From Acidovorax sp. CCYZU-2555 (GTDB lineage Bacteria; Pseudomonadota; Gammaproteobacteria; Burkholderiales; Burkholderiaceae_C), in contig NZ_JAHCDD010000045.1 in the NCBI RefSeq assembly GCF_018413525.1, positions 1-46,950 on the forward strand: a stretch of DNA of 46,950 nt, written 5' to 3'. The notes under the pieces are model-generated. The model worked only from the letters and a program-made list of their open reading frames with translations, had not been told where the DNA came from and searched no databases. Both the position numbers and the translations under genes were made by a program. Shown here piece by piece: positions 8,336 through 18,100 of this stretch; within the stretch, counting starts at the first letter, position 1, and each line of letters begins with the position of its first letter.

Positions 8336-9505
8336 ATGGCGATGAAACTGACGGTGCTGGCCCTGGCCACCACCACACTGCTTGCTGCCTGTGGCGGATC
8401 GGACGGCATCGACTACAACACGCTGAACGGCGAGCGTCCGCTGGTGGTGGGCCATCGTGGCGCCGCCGGCTACCGGCCTGATCACACACTTGAAGGTTAC
8501 AAGCTGGCGATCGAGATGGGCGCCGACTTCATTGAACCCGATCTGGTGGCCACCAAGGACGGTGAGCTGATCGCGCGCCACGAGCCCAACATCACCGGCA
8601 CGACGGACGTGTCCAGCCGCGCCGAATTTGCGAGCCGCAAGACCACGCGCATGGTGGACGGCGTGGCCGAGACCGGCTGGTTTGCCACCGACTTCACACT
8701 GGCCGAGATCAAGACGCTGCGCGCCATCCAGCCCCTGGCCGAGCGTGATGCGTCGTACAACGGGAAGTTCAGCATTCCCACGCTGAAGGAAGTGCTGGAC
8801 CTGGCCAAGAGCGAAGGCACACGCGTGGGCCGCACCATCGGCGTATACCCCGAAACCAAGCACCCCACCTACCACGTGGACGCCGGCCTGAAACTCGAAG
8901 ACCGCCTGCTGGCCATTCTTGCCAGCTACGGCTACACCCAGAAAAGCTCGCCGGTCATCATCCAATCGTTCGAAGTCTCGAACCTGAAGTACCTGCGCAC
9001 CAAGACCCAGGTGCGTTTGTCGCAGCTGATCGACGGCGACGATGTGGCGCTGGGCGGGCAGGTCACTCTGGCCGCGCCCTTTGACAAGCCATATGACTTT
9101 GCCGTTGCGGGTGACAAGCGCAATTTCATCACCATGCTGACCCCTGCGGGCCTGGCCGAAATCAAGACCTACGCCGATGGCATTGGTCCCTGGAAGCCTT
9201 ACCTGATCTCGTCCAAAGGCGTGGACGCCAACGGCGACGGCAAGGCCGATGACGTGAACAAGGACGGCGTGGTGGACGACCGCGACCGCACCATGCTGCC
9301 GGCCACGTCGGTGCTGAAAGACGCCCATGCCGCAGGCCTGGTGGTCCACCCCTTCACCTTCCGCAACGAAGCCAAACGCCTGGCATCGGACTTCAAGGGC
9401 GATCCTGCAGCGGAATACAAGCTGTTCTTCGAGCTGGGAGTGGACGCGGTGTTCAGCGACTTCCCTGACACCGCAGTCAAGGCGCGTACGAACTTGGGCC
9501 GCTGA
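8336..9505 (+). CDS. Lipoprotein glycerophosphodiester phosphodiesterase with Ca-binding loop
   Basis: The 389-residue product carries a lipoprotein signal (lipobox LAAC, cysteine at residue 19). The GlpQ/UgpQ-type catalytic domain has [13 protein letters not shown] (39-51), the metal-ligand EPD (67-69) and a catalytic histidine in ARHEPN. It hydrolyses glycerophosphodiesters to glycerol-3-phosphate plus an alcohol, here probably at the cell envelope. Residues 297-318 form a dockerin or EF-hand-like run ([10 protein letters not shown], then [10 protein letters not shown]) that could bind calcium. A GGAGGAG ribosome site at 8322-8328 supports the ATG at 8336. It has its own 138-nt upstream gap and seems to be a single-gene unit. 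Ethanolamine and choline glycerophosphodiesters are possible substrates. Confidence 0.93.
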   Translation: MAMKLTVLALATTTLLAACGGSDGIDYNTLNGERPLVVGHRGAAGYRPDHTLEGYKLAIEMGADFIEPDLVATKDGELIARHEPNITGTTDVSSRAEFASRKTTRMVDGVAETGWFATDFTLAEIKTLRAIQPLAERDASYNGKFSIPTLKEVLDLAKSEGTRVGRTIGVYPETKHPTYHVDAGLKLEDRLLAILASYGYTQKSSPVIIQSFEVSNLKYLRTKTQVRLSQLIDGDDVALGGQVTLAAPFDKPYDFAVAGDKRNFITMLTPAGLAEIKTYADGIGPWKPYLISSKGVDANGDGKADDVNKDGVVDDRDRTMLPATSVLKDAHAAGLVVHPFTFRNEAKRLASDFKGDPAAEYKLFFELGVDAVFSDFPDTAVKARTNLGR

Positions 9506-9600
9506 GGATAAGGGAGGCTGGGCTTGGACCCAGCTGTTGCGCCAGGCCGCTGCCGTCCCTGCGGGGGAGATGGACGGCCGGTGCCCGCCACAGCGCGGCA

Positions 9601-9640
9601 GAAAAAAGAAAAGCCCCTGACTCTTGCGAATCAGGGGCTT
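9601..9640 (-). terminator. Rho-independent terminator of tRNA-Thr
   Basis: A 10-bp perfect stem (AAGCCCCTGA with TCAGGGGCTT, loop of 10 nt) lies directly after the 3' end of the minus-strand tRNA. On that strand it is followed by a T-rich tail (TTCTTTTTTC). On the plus strand no T-run follows, so it serves the tRNA rather than the phosphodiesterase gene. Confidence 0.85.
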
Positions 9641-9645
9641 CTATT

Positions 9646-9721
9646 TGGTGCCGGAGAGATGAATCGAACACCCGACCTTCTCATTACGAATGAGCTGCTC
9701 TACCGACTGAGCTACACCGGC
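9646..9721 (-). tRNA. tRNA-Thr (anticodon CGU)
   Basis: The 76-nt gene folds as a cloverleaf: acceptor GCCGGTG paired with CTCCGGC (one T-T mismatch at pair 6-67), D stem GCTC/GAGC, anticodon loop TTCGTAA with anticodon CGT, and T loop TTCGATT. The 3' CCA is encoded. The anticodon arm (CTCATTCGTAATGAG) is close to that of E. coli tRNA-Thr(CGU), which reads ACG codons. A terminator follows immediately. Confidence 0.96.
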
Positions 9722-9733
9722 TGAAGACTCAAA

Positions 9734-10741
9734 TTATATACCAGAATGATAGCTGGTCACGCGATCGACTTCATTTTTTGAGCCAAGGATCACGCTCACG
9801 CGTTCGTGCAGCTGCGTGGGCTGCAGTTCGAGGATGCGTTGCTTGCCGTTGGTCGAGGCGCCGCCGGCCTGTTCGACGAGCCAGCTCATGGGGTTGGCTT
9901 CGTACATCAGGCGCAGCTTGCCGGCCTTGTTGGGCTCGCGCTGGTCCCAGGGGTACATGAAGATGCCGCCGCGCATCAGGATGCGGTGCACGTCGGCGAC
10001 CATGGAGGCGATCCAGCGCATGTTGAAGTTCTTGCCGCGCGGGCCTTCTTCGCCGGCCAGGCATTCGTCGACATAGCGCTTCACCGGTGCATCCCAGTGG
10101 CGCATGTTCGACATGTTGATCGCGAATTCCTGGGTGTCGGCGGGAATGCGGATGTTTTCGCGCACCAGCACGAACGAACCCTGTTCGCGGTCCAGCGTGA
10201 ACATGGCGACGCCGTCGCCGACCGTCAGCACCAGCGTGGTCTGCGGGCCGTAGATGCAGTAGCCGGCAGCGACCTGCTCGAGGCCGGGCTGCAGGAAGTC
10301 GGCGTCGTGCACGCCAGGGTGGCCTTCGGGCTTCTTGAGCACGCTGAAGATGGTGCCGATGGAGACGTTGACGTCGATGTTGGACGAGCCGTCGAGCGGA
10401 TCGAACATCAGCAGGTATTCGCCCTGGGGATAGCGGTTGGGCACCACGTAGATGCCTTCCATTTCCTCGGAGGCCATGCCGGCGAGGTGACCGCCCCATT
10501 CATTGGCTTCGATCAGCACTTCGTTGGCGATGATGTCGAGCTTCTTTTGCACTTCACCTTGCACGTTCTCGGAGCCGGCCGAGCCCATCACGTCACCGAG
10601 TTCGCCCTTGTTGACGGCGAAGCTGATGCGCTTGCAGGCGCGTGCGACGACTTCGAGCAGCAGGCGCAGTTGGGGAGGGATGCGGCCGTCGACGCGTTGC
10701 TGTTCGACGAGGTAGCGGGTCAGGCTGGGACGTTTGCTCAT
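9734..10741 (-). CDS. fbp: Fructose-1,6-bisphosphatase class I
   Basis: The 335-residue product is a class I fructose-1,6-bisphosphatase, hydrolysing fructose-1,6-bisphosphate to fructose-6-phosphate in gluconeogenesis. The diagnostic metal and phosphate motif [13 protein letters not shown] is at about residues 113-125, and the N-terminal regulatory region ([18 protein letters not shown]) and the sugar-phosphate site region ([20 protein letters not shown]) are present. The length is typical. It is downstream of pepN on the same strand, but a strong hairpin with a T-tract sits between them and ends about 20 nt before its start codon. Confidence 0.97.
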   Translation of the reverse strand: MSKRPSLTRYLVEQQRVDGRIPPQLRLLLEVVARACKRISFAVNKGELGDVMGSAGSENVQGEVQKKLDIIANEVLIEANEWGGHLAGMASEEMEGIYVVPNRYPQGEYLLMFDPLDGSSNIDVNVSIGTIFSVLKKPEGHPGVHDADFLQPGLEQVAAGYCIYGPQTTLVLTVGDGVAMFTLDREQGSFVLVRENIRIPADTQEFAINMSNMRHWDAPVKRYVDECLAGEEGPRGKNFNMRWIASMVADVHRILMRGGIFMYPWDQREPNKAGKLRLMYEANPMSWLVEQAGGASTNGKQRILELQPTQLHERVSVILGSKNEVDRVTSYHSGI

Positions 10742-10761
10742 GGCGGAAATCCAATAATTAC

Positions 10762-10801
10762 AAAAAAAGGTGCGCCGCGGACGCCCGTGAGGCGTCCGCG
10801 G
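10762..10801 (-). terminator. Strong hairpin with T-tract between pepN and fbp
   Basis: An 11-bp perfect stem (CCGCGGACGCC and its complement, 5-nt loop, arms at 10775-10785 and 10791-10801) follows the pepN stop on the minus strand and is followed by a T7 run. It fits a rho-independent terminator for prfB-pepN. Because it ends about 20 nt before the fbp ATG it could also act as an attenuator or fold-back element in the fbp leader. Confidence 0.8.
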
Positions 10802-10805
10802 TCAT

Positions 10806-13538
10806 TCAGTCTGCGAGTGCGCGCGTCACGACTTCGCGCACGTCATTGCTGAGGTCGGGGCGTGCGGCGACGCGCGCAATCGCTTCGCGCGCTGCCGTGC
10901 GGTAGGGCTCGGCGAGTTTCTTCCAGCGGTCCAGGGCGCGCGCCAGGCGGGCTGCGACCTGCGGGTTGATGGCGTCGAGCTCGATCACGCGCTCGCTCCA
11001 GAAACGGTAGCCCGCGGCGTCCAGGCGGTGGAAGGCGCCCGGGTTGCCGCTGCAGAAGCTGAAGATCACGCTGCGTGCGCGGTTCGGGTTCTGCAACTGG
11101 AAGTCGGGGTGCAGCATCAATTGCTTGACGGCCGGCAGTATCTGGCCGCCGCGGTCGGTGGCACCCGCTTGCAGCGCGAACCACTTGTCGAGCACCAGCG
11201 CCTCGGTCTTGAACAGCGCATGAAAGCGCGCGAGCGCGTCGCCGGCCAGCGGATGGCCGCTGTTGACCAGCGCCGAGAGCGCCGCCATGCGGTCGGTCAT
11301 GTTGGCCGCGTCCTTGAACGCCTGGTAGGCGCGGCCGGGCCAGACAGCGTCGCCGGTCTGGCGCGCGTCGAGGCACAGCATGGACAGCGCCACGCCGGTC
11401 AGCGCGCGCCGGCCCGACGACACCGGGTCGGGCTTGTAGGCGCCGGTGTCCTGGTGGTTCTCCCAGGCCCAGGCCCAGTCGCCCTGCAAAGCGGCGGCCA
11501 GTTGCTGGCGCAGCGTTTCGCGCACTGCGTGCACGCGCTGCGGGTCGACCACATCGAGCTGTTCGGAGAGGTAGCTTTCCGAGGGCAGGCTCAGCACCAG
11601 TTCCTTGTACGCCGCATCCAGCGTGGGATGGCGCAGCACGTTGCGCATGGCATCGACGAAGGGCGCGGGCAGCAGGTTCTGCGCAATCTCGCCGTTGGCC
11701 TGGACGACCACCGCCGGATTGTTGATCGCGCCCAGCGCAATGCGCAGCGCCAGGCGCTGGCCGGCTTCCCAGCGGTTGAACGCATCGCTGTCCTGCGCGA
11801 GCAGGGTCAGCAGCGCGTCGTCGCTGTATTCATATTGCAGGCCCACGGGCGCGGTGAAGCCGCGCAGCAGCGAAGGCACGGGTGCTTGCGCGACGCCGCT
11901 GAACACGAAGTTCTGTTCGGTTTCGGTCAGCACCAGCAGGCGGCTGGTGGACGGGCTGCCGGCCATGCCGGCGGCGTCGAGCAGTTGCACGGTCTGGGCC
12001 GCGCCGTCCTCGGTCAGCAGGCCGACTTCGACGGGAATCACGAACGGCAGCTTTTCGGGCTGGCCGGGCGTGGGCGCGCAGCTTTGGCGCAGCGTGAGCG
12101 TATAGGTTTGGGCCGCGGCGTCGTAGACACCGCTGGCCGCGACCTGGGGCGTGCCCGCCTGGCTGTACCAGCGCTTGAATTGCTCCAGGCGCAGGCTCAG
12201 TTCGCTGCCCGGGTTGGCGTCGGCGATGGCCTGGGCGAAATCGTCGCAGGTCACGGCATGGCCGTCATGGCGCTCGAAATACAGCGCCATGCCCTTGGCA
12301 AAGCCTTCGCGGCCCACCAGGGTGTGCATCATGCGCACGACTTCCGCACCTTTTTCGTAGATCGTGACGGTGTAGAAGTTGTTGATCTCGAGGTAGCTGT
12401 CGGGCCGCACGGGGTGGGCCATGGGGCCTGCGTCCTCGGCGAACTGAACGGTGCGCAGCACGCGCACGTCTTCGATGCGCTTGACGGCGCGCGCCGAAGG
12501 CGTGCCGGCCAGGTCCATGCTGAACTCCTGGTCGCGGAACACCGTGAGGCCTTCCTTGAGGCTCAGCTGGAACCAGTCGCGGCAGGTGATGCGGTTGCCG
12601 GTCCAGTTGTGGAAGTATTCGTGGCCGACCACGCTTTCGATGTTCGCGTAGTCGACATCGGTGGCCGTGGCCTGGTTCGCCAACACGTATTTCGTGTTGA
12701 AGATGTTCAGGCCCTTGTTCTCCATCGCGCCCATGTTGAAGTCGCTGGTGGCGACGATCATGAAGCGGTCCAGGTCCAGAGACAGGCCGAAGCGCGCTTC
12801 GTCCCAGGCGACGCTGGCCATCAGCGAGTTCATCGCGTGCTCGGTCTTCTCGAGATCGCCGGGGCGCACGTAGACCTGCAGCAGATGTTCCTTGCCCGCG
12901 CGGCTGGTGATGCGCTGCTCGCGCGCCACGAGCTGGCCCGCGACCAGCGCGAACAGGTAGCAGGGCTTGCGGTGCGGGTCTACCCACTTGGCGAAGTGCC
13001 GGCCTTCGTTGCCCGCGCCTTGCAGGTCGCCGCTGTCGACCAGGTTGCCGTTGGACAGCAGCACCGGGAACAGCGTCTTGTCGGCGCGCAGCGTCACGGT
13101 GTACATCGCCATCACGTCGGGGCGGTCGAGGAAGTAGGTGATGCGGCGGAAGCCTTCGGCTTCACACTGCGTGAAGAACGTGCCTTCGCTCACATACAGG
13201 CCCATGAGCTTGGTGTTCTTCACCGGCGCGCAGGTGGTGAAGATCTCCAGCTCGACAGGCGCCTCGCCTTCGGGCAGGTTCTCGAGCACCAGCGCGTTGC
13301 CGTCCATCTTGAATGACGTGCCCTGGCCGTTGACCATCACGCGCGCGAGGTTGAGCTCGTCGCCGTCCAGGCGCAAGGCCTTGGCCGGCACGTCGGGGTT
13401 GCGGCGTACGCGCATGCGGTTGAGCACGCGGGTCTTGGCCGGGTCGAGATCGAAAGTCAGATCCACGGTGTCGATCCACCAGGCCGGAGCCTGGTAGTCG
13501 GCACGTTGTGTGGTTTTCGCTTGTCCTTCACGCAGCAT
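10806..13538 (-). CDS. pepN: Aminopeptidase N (M1 family)
   Basis: The 910-residue product is a zinc M1 aminopeptidase of the PepN type, removing N-terminal residues from peptides in the cytoplasm. The exopeptidase motif GAMEN is at 270-274. The zinc motif HEYFH is at 306-310, with the third ligand Glu329 in KEGL. The C-terminal domain is the long helical cap typical of bacterial PepN. A GGGAGGA ribosome site 4-5 nt before the ATG overlaps the end of prfB, and the two genes are 12 nt apart, so they are probably cotranscribed. A terminator-like hairpin follows. Confidence 0.97.
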   Translation of the reverse strand: MLREGQAKTTQRADYQAPAWWIDTVDLTFDLDPAKTRVLNRMRVRRNPDVPAKALRLDGDELNLARVMVNGQGTSFKMDGNALVLENLPEGEAPVELEIFTTCAPVKNTKLMGLYVSEGTFFTQCEAEGFRRITYFLDRPDVMAMYTVTLRADKTLFPVLLSNGNLVDSGDLQGAGNEGRHFAKWVDPHRKPCYLFALVAGQLVAREQRITSRAGKEHLLQVYVRPGDLEKTEHAMNSLMASVAWDEARFGLSLDLDRFMIVATSDFNMGAMENKGLNIFNTKYVLANQATATDVDYANIESVVGHEYFHNWTGNRITCRDWFQLSLKEGLTVFRDQEFSMDLAGTPSARAVKRIEDVRVLRTVQFAEDAGPMAHPVRPDSYLEINNFYTVTIYEKGAEVVRMMHTLVGREGFAKGMALYFERHDGHAVTCDDFAQAIADANPGSELSLRLEQFKRWYSQAGTPQVAASGVYDAAAQTYTLTLRQSCAPTPGQPEKLPFVIPVEVGLLTEDGAAQTVQLLDAAGMAGSPSTSRLLVLTETEQNFVFSGVAQAPVPSLLRGFTAPVGLQYEYSDDALLTLLAQDSDAFNRWEAGQRLALRIALGAINNPAVVVQANGEIAQNLLPAPFVDAMRNVLRHPTLDAAYKELVLSLPSESYLSEQLDVVDPQRVHAVRETLRQQLAAALQGDWAWAWENHQDTGAYKPDPVSSGRRALTGVALSMLCLDARQTGDAVWPGRAYQAFKDAANMTDRMAALSALVNSGHPLAGDALARFHALFKTEALVLDKWFALQAGATDRGGQILPAVKQLMLHPDFQLQNPNRARSVIFSFCSGNPGAFHRLDAAGYRFWSERVIELDAINPQVAARLARALDRWKKLAEPYRTAAREAIARVAARPDLSNDVREVVTRALAD

Positions 13539-13550
13539 GATGTTCCTCCC

Positions 13551-14655
13551 TTATATGCCTTGCTTGAGCGAGGCTTCGATGAACGCGTCGAGATCGCCGT
13601 CCAGCACTTTTTGCGTGGCGGAAATTTCGACGTTGGTGCGCAGGTCCTTGATCCGGCTGTTGTCCAGCACGTACGAGCGGATCTGGTGGCCCCAGCCCAC
13701 ATCGGTCTTGGTGTCTTCGAGCTTTTGCTGCTCTTCCATGCGCTTGCGCATCTCGTAGTCATACAGACGCGAGCGCAGACGCTGCCAGGCCACATCGCGG
13801 TTGCTGTGCTGGCTACGACCGTCTTGGCATTGCACCACGATGCCGGTTGGCATGTGTGTCAGACGCACGGCCGAGTCGGTCTTGTTGATGTGCTGACCGC
13901 CCGCGCCCGAGGCACGGTAGGTGTCGGTGCGCACATCCGAGGGGTTGATGGTGATCTCGATCGAGTCATCAATCTCGGGGTAGACGAACAGCGAGGCAAA
14001 GCTGGTGTGGCGGCCGCCCGACGAATCGAACGGGCTCTTGCGCACCAGGCGGTGCACACCGGTTTCGGTGCGCAGCAGGCCGAACGCGTATTCGCCTTCG
14101 ACGCGGATGGTCGCGCTCTTGATGCCGGCGACGTCGCCCGGCGTTTCTTCCTGCACTTCGGTCTTGAAGCCCTTGCGCTCAGCGTATCTGAGGTACTGGC
14201 GCAACAGCATGCTGGCCCAGTCGCAGGCTTCGGTGCCACCGGCGCCGGCCTGGATGTCGATGAAGCAGTTCAGCGGATCGGCTTCATGGCGGAACATGCG
14301 GCGGAACTCCAGCTCTTCGACGAGCGGGCGCAGCTTCTCGGTTTCGGCTTCGATGGTGCGCAGACCGTCTTCGTCGTTTTCCTCGCGGCTCATCTCGAAC
14401 AGCTCGGTGTTGTCGGCGAGTTCGTTGGCGAGCTTTTCCAGCGTCAGCACGACGCCGTCGAGCGACTTCTTTTCCTTGCCGAGTTCCTGGGCCTTCTTGG
14501 GGTCATTCCAGACAGCGGGGTCTTCGAGCGAGGCGTTGACGGTCCTCAGACGTTCGTATTTGGCATCGTAGTCAAAGATACCTCCGTAAATCTGCCGCAC
14601 GTTGCGTCAGATCTTCGAGGGTATTGCCGATGAGGTTGATGCGTTCTGCTTCCAT
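13551..14655 (-). CDS. prfB: Peptide chain release factor 2, programmed +1 frameshift
   Basis: RF2 recognises UGA and UAA stop codons and triggers peptide release. The gene is read as two parts. The first 27 codons run from ATG at 14655 to a CTT at 14577-14575, where an in-frame TGA (14574-14572) follows. Slipping +1 skips base 14574 and continues with GAC for 340 more residues, giving 367 residues, close to E. coli RF2 (365). CGGAGG lies just before TAT-CTT-TGA-C and matches the known stimulatory Shine-Dalgarno element. The SPF tripeptide (207-209) and the GGQ motif (252-254) are intact. Frameshifting makes RF2 synthesis autoregulated by UGA recognition. pepN follows 12 nt downstream. Confidence 0.97.
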
Positions 14656-14721
14656 GATGCGTCCTGTGTGTTCTTGAGAATTAATCGTCGATTTTCTCAT
14701 GCACAGCGCTCATTCCAACGC

Positions 14722-14743
14722 AAAGCCCCGGGACCGGGGCTTT
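14722..14743. terminator. Palindromic hairpin between MCP gene and prfB
   Basis: Arms of 10 bp (AAAGCCCCGG / CCGGGGCTTT) surround a 2-base centre. The hairpin is terminator-like but has only short T runs on either side (TTTT on plus, TTT on minus). It lies downstream of the chemotaxis gene and upstream of prfB on the minus strand, so it probably helps insulate prfB. Confidence 0.55.
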
Positions 14744-14762
14744 TGGAGGCGATTTAAGCCGG

Positions 14763-14787
14763 AAAAAATGCGGGGCGGGCGGCCGCA
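14763..14787 (-). terminator. Probable terminator of the chemotaxis receptor gene
   Basis: Ten nt after the receptor stop codon, the minus strand has a 5-bp stem TGCGG/CCGCA with a 9-nt C-rich loop, followed directly by T6. The short stem makes it a moderate candidate. Confidence 0.5.
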
Positions 14788-14796
14788 CCGCAGGCC

Positions 14797-16545
14797 TTAG
14801 AAGCTTTCCCAGTCGCTTTCGTTGCTCACGGCCTTGGGGGCTGCGGGCTTGGGAGCGGGCGCTGGCGCCGAGGCGACGCGGGGCGCAGCGGCCGCCGGTG
14901 CCGCTGCGGGGCGGGCCGGCGCATTGACCGCGCGGGGCGCGGGAGCGAGTTTGGGCGGCGCCTCAACGACGGGGGCCAGCGCGACCTGGCTCTGGCCCTG
15001 GCCCAGATCGAACACGCTCACGACCTTGGACAGCGCCGTGGCCTGGCCTTGCAGCGCGCTGGTGGCGGCCGCGGCTTCCTCGACCAGGGCCGCATTCTGC
15101 TGCGTCATCTGGTCCATCTGCGTGACGGCCTGGTTGATCTGCTCGATGCCCGCGGTCTGCTCGTGGCTTGCGGCCGTGATCTCACCCATGATGTCGGTCA
15201 CGCGGCGCACGCTGCTGACGATCTCGTCCATGGTCTTGCCGGCCTGATCGACCTGGCCGTTGCCTTCTTCGACCTTGATGACCGAAGCGTCGATCAATTG
15301 CTTGATTTCCTTGGCGGCCGCGGCCGAGCGCTGGGCCAGCGTGCGGACTTCGGAAGCGACGACTGCAAAGCCACGGCCCTGGTCGCCTGCGCGCGCGGCT
15401 TCGACGGCGGCGTTCAACGCAAGAATATTGGTCTGGAAAGCGATGGAGTCGATCACGCCGATGATGTCGACGATCTTGCGCGACGAGGCATTGATGTCCG
15501 ACATGGTCTGCACCACCTGCGACACAGCGGCGCCGCCGCGCACGGCGACCTGCGACGCGGCGCTGGCGAGTTCGTTGGCCTGCTGTGCATTGGCTGCGTT
15601 CTGCTTCACGGTCGACGTCAGTTCTTCCATCGACGCCGCGGTTTCTTCCAGCGAGCTGGCCTGCTGTTCGGTGCGCGCCGACAGATCCTGGTTGCCCATG
15701 GCGATCTGGCTGCTGGCCGTGGCGATCGAGTCCGTGCCCTGGCGCACCTGGCCGACGATCTGCTGCAGGCTGCTGTTCATGTCCTGCAGGGCCTGCAGCA
15801 GCTGGCCGGTTTCATCGCGCGAATGCACTTCGATGCGGCTGCCGAGGTTGCCGGCGGCCACTTCCTGGGCGAGCTTGACGGCGTGTTGCAACGGGCGCGA
15901 GACCGCGCGTGCAATGCCCAGTGCCAGGGCGAAGCCCAGCACCACCGAGCCGACCAGCAGCGCGCTGATCCACAACTGCGCGCTTTCGAACAGGTCGTCG
16001 CCCGCCTGGTTGAAGGCTTCGGTGCGCGCGGCGTTGATGTCATCGAGCGCGTCGAGCTTGGACTGGATGGCCAGCGTGACTTTGAGCGAATCGCCGCGCA
16101 GCGCGTGGGCGGCCTGTTCACTCTGCAGATCACGCGACATCTGCAGGATCTGCGCGGCATGCTTGGCATAGCTGCCCAGTTCGGTGCCAATCTCGGAGAG
16201 CAGCTGCTGCTCCTTGGGCGTCTTGGCGAACGCGGCGTAGGCGGCGTGCTGCTTGGTCACCGTTTCCCAGAGCACGGGCATCGATTTCTCGTAGCCGGCG
16301 GCTTCATCGGGCGTGGCGGCCAGCAGATGCTGGGTCATTTGCGCGCGGTGGCGCTGCAATTGGTACTTGATGTCCTGGAGTGTGCGCGCCGCGGGCAGTG
16401 CCTGGCGCGTCAAGTCTGTCGCGGTCTGGTTTACGCGGTCGAGCTGGAGCAGCGCGAACAGGCCGACGCTGGCCGACAGCAGCAGCAGGACGGCAAAAGA
16501 GACAAGCAGCTTGTTGGCCAGCTTCAGGTTTTGAAAGAACGTCAT
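14797..16545 (-). CDS. Methyl-accepting chemotaxis protein
   Basis: The 582-residue product is an inner-membrane chemoreceptor. TM1 spans about residues 11-33, followed by a periplasmic four-helix-type sensor region, TM2 (about 191-213), HAMP and the methyl-accepting signalling domain. The hairpin tip reads [22 protein letters not shown], the CheA/CheW contact region. A Pro/Ala-rich linker ends in DWESF, which resembles the NWETF pentapeptide that recruits CheR and CheB. The ATG at 16545 has no Shine-Dalgarno sequence; it is preceded by CCTCCTCCCCC instead. A FliA-type promoter about 100 nt upstream ties it to the flagellar regulon. The ligand is unknown. Confidence 0.95.
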   Translation of the reverse strand: MTFFQNLKLANKLLVSFAVLLLLSASVGLFALLQLDRVNQTATDLTRQALPAARTLQDIKYQLQRHRAQMTQHLLAATPDEAAGYEKSMPVLWETVTKQHAAYAAFAKTPKEQQLLSEIGTELGSYAKHAAQILQMSRDLQSEQAAHALRGDSLKVTLAIQSKLDALDDINAARTEAFNQAGDDLFESAQLWISALLVGSVVLGFALALGIARAVSRPLQHAVKLAQEVAAGNLGSRIEVHSRDETGQLLQALQDMNSSLQQIVGQVRQGTDSIATASSQIAMGNQDLSARTEQQASSLEETAASMEELTSTVKQNAANAQQANELASAASQVAVRGGAAVSQVVQTMSDINASSRKIVDIIGVIDSIAFQTNILALNAAVEAARAGDQGRGFAVVASEVRTLAQRSAAAAKEIKQLIDASVIKVEEGNGQVDQAGKTMDEIVSSVRRVTDIMGEITAASHEQTAGIEQINQAVTQMDQMTQQNAALVEEAAAATSALQGQATALSKVVSVFDLGQGQSQVALAPVVEAPPKLAPAPRAVNAPARPAAAPAAAAPRVASAPAPAPKPAAPKAVSNESDWESF

Positions 16546-16647
16546 GGGGGAGGAGGGTAGCGGTCAGGCCGCGGCGCAGTGCAGAAAAGGAAAAATGGCA
16601 GGAAAGGCGCGGCCATCTGTCTTGATCTGCCGCATCCTTGCCCGGAT

Positions 16648-16674
16648 TATCGGAAGGTCCCAGCCAACCCTTAG
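16648..16674 (-). promoter_or_regulatory. FliA (sigma-28) type promoter for the chemotaxis receptor
   Basis: On the minus strand, TAAGGGTT, an 11-nt spacer and TCCGATAA match the flagellar sigma-28 consensus (TAAAGTTT-N11-GCCGATAA) at 13 of 16 positions with exact spacing. It lies about 100 nt upstream of the receptor ATG in the correct orientation. Confidence 0.75.
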
Positions 16675-16747
16675 TCGAATAAGAGGGGTTTTCCTCGAAA
16701 GTTACAAATTCATGGGCAGGCCCGGTCCCGGAAGATGGAGCGGGCAT

Positions 16748-16774
16748 GAAAAAACCCGGCGCGCAGGCCGGGTG
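16748..16774 (-). terminator. Rho-independent terminator after the ACAD gene
   Basis: The 7-bp stem ACCCGGC/GCCGGGT with a 6-nt loop is followed on the minus strand by T6. It lies 22 nt after the stop of the acyl-CoA dehydrogenase at 16796 and ends the Crp-APH-ACAD transcription unit. Confidence 0.85.
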
Positions 16775-16795
16775 GTCAAGATTTTGGTGGTATGG

Positions 16796-18070
16796 CTAGC
16801 CGCCGCGCGTCACCGGTACTTCGGCGTTCTGGCCGTAGCTGCCGTATTTGCCCAGCTCCCATTTGGCCAGCGCGCTGCGGTGGACTTCATCGGGGCCGTC
16901 GGCAAAGCGCAGCGTGCGCGCGGTCGCATAGGCGTAGGCCAGCGGGAAGTCGTCGCACATGCCGCCGCCGCCATGCACCTGGATCGCCCAGTCGATGACC
17001 TGGCAGGCCATGCTGGGCGCGACCACCTTGATCATCGCGATCTCGGTGCGCGCCACCTTGTTGCCCGCGGTGTCCATCAGCCAGGCGGCCTTGAGCGTGA
17101 GCAGGCGCGCCATGTCGATCTTGCAGCGGGCTTCGGCGATGCGCTCCTGGGTCACCGACTGCTGGGCCACGGTCTTGCCGAATGCGGTGCGCGAGGTGGC
17201 GCGCTTGCACATCAGCTCCAGCGCGCGCTCGGCCAGGCCGATCAGGCGCATGCAGTGGTGTATGCGTCCCGGGCCCAGGCGCCCCTGGGCGATCTCGAAG
17301 CCCCGGCCTTCGCCCAGCAGGATGTTGGAGACCGGCACGCGCACATTCTCGAAGTACATCTCGACATGGCCGTGCGGCGCGTCGTCGTAGCCCAGCACGT
17401 TGAGCGGGCGCACGATGCGTATGCCGGGCGTGTCGGCCGGCACCAGCACCATGCTTTGCTGCGAGTGCTTGGCGGCTTCGGGGTCGGTCTTGCCCATGGT
17501 GATGAAGACCGCGCAGCGCGGATCGGCCGCGCCCGAGATCCACCATTTGTGGCCGTTGATCACATATTCATCGCCCTGGCGCTCGATGCGCGTGGCGACG
17601 TTGGTCGCGTCGCTGGACGCCACGTCGGGCTCGGTCATCGCGAAGGCCGAGCGTATCTTGCCTTCGAGCAGCGGCTTGAGCCAGCGCTGCTTGTTGGCTT
17701 CGTCGCCATAGCGGGCGATGGTTTCCATGTTGCCGGTGTCGGGCGCCGAGCAGTTGAAGGCTTCGGAAGCCCAGGGCACGCGGCCCATGATCTCGGCCAG
17801 CGGTGCGTATTCCTGGTTGGTGAGGCCCGCGCCGTCATAGCCCGAGGCCGCGGCGCTGTCGACGGGCAGGAACAGGTTCCACAGGCCGGCTGCGCGCGCC
17901 TGGATCTTGAGCTTTTCGACAGTCTGCAGCGCCGACCAGCGCTTGCCCGCAGCGGTGTTGGTCGCGAGTTCGGCCGCGTAAGTGGCTTCGGCGGGGTAGA
18001 TGTACTCCTCCATGAAACGCAGCAGCCGCGCTTGCAAGTCCTTGGTCTTGGCCGAGTATTCGAAGTCCAT
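16796..18070 (-). CDS. Acyl-CoA dehydrogenase, ACAD10/11-like (LvaC-like)
   Basis: The 424-residue product is an acyl-CoA dehydrogenase of the ACAD10/11 subgroup. Visible are the long N-terminal helix region ([22 protein letters not shown]), [31 protein letters not shown], and the C-terminal [19 protein letters not shown]. The last motif takes the place of the YEGT glutamate of ordinary enzymes and is typical of this subgroup. The gene follows the phosphotransferase by 30 nt with an AAGGAG site before its ATG, and a terminator follows. In mammals kinase and dehydrogenase are fused in ACAD10/11. In Pseudomonas the separate LvaA and LvaC act on phosphorylated 4-hydroxyacyl-CoA. A similar role here is inference. 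Confidence 0.92.
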   Translation of the reverse strand: MDFEYSAKTKDLQARLLRFMEEYIYPAEATYAAELATNTAAGKRWSALQTVEKLKIQARAAGLWNLFLPVDSAAASGYDGAGLTNQEYAPLAEIMGRVPWASEAFNCSAPDTGNMETIARYGDEANKQRWLKPLLEGKIRSAFAMTEPDVASSDATNVATRIERQGDEYVINGHKWWISGAADPRCAVFITMGKTDPEAAKHSQQSMVLVPADTPGIRIVRPLNVLGYDDAPHGHVEMYFENVRVPVSNILLGEGRGFEIAQGRLGPGRIHHCMRLIGLAERALELMCKRATSRTAFGKTVAQQSVTQERIAEARCKIDMARLLTLKAAWLMDTAGNKVARTEIAMIKVVAPSMACQVIDWAIQVHGGGGMCDDFPLAYAYATARTLRFADGPDEVHRSALAKWELGKYGSYGQNAEVPVTRGG

Positions 18071-18100
18071 GCGTTCTCCTTGGTGATTTCCGTCGGCGCT

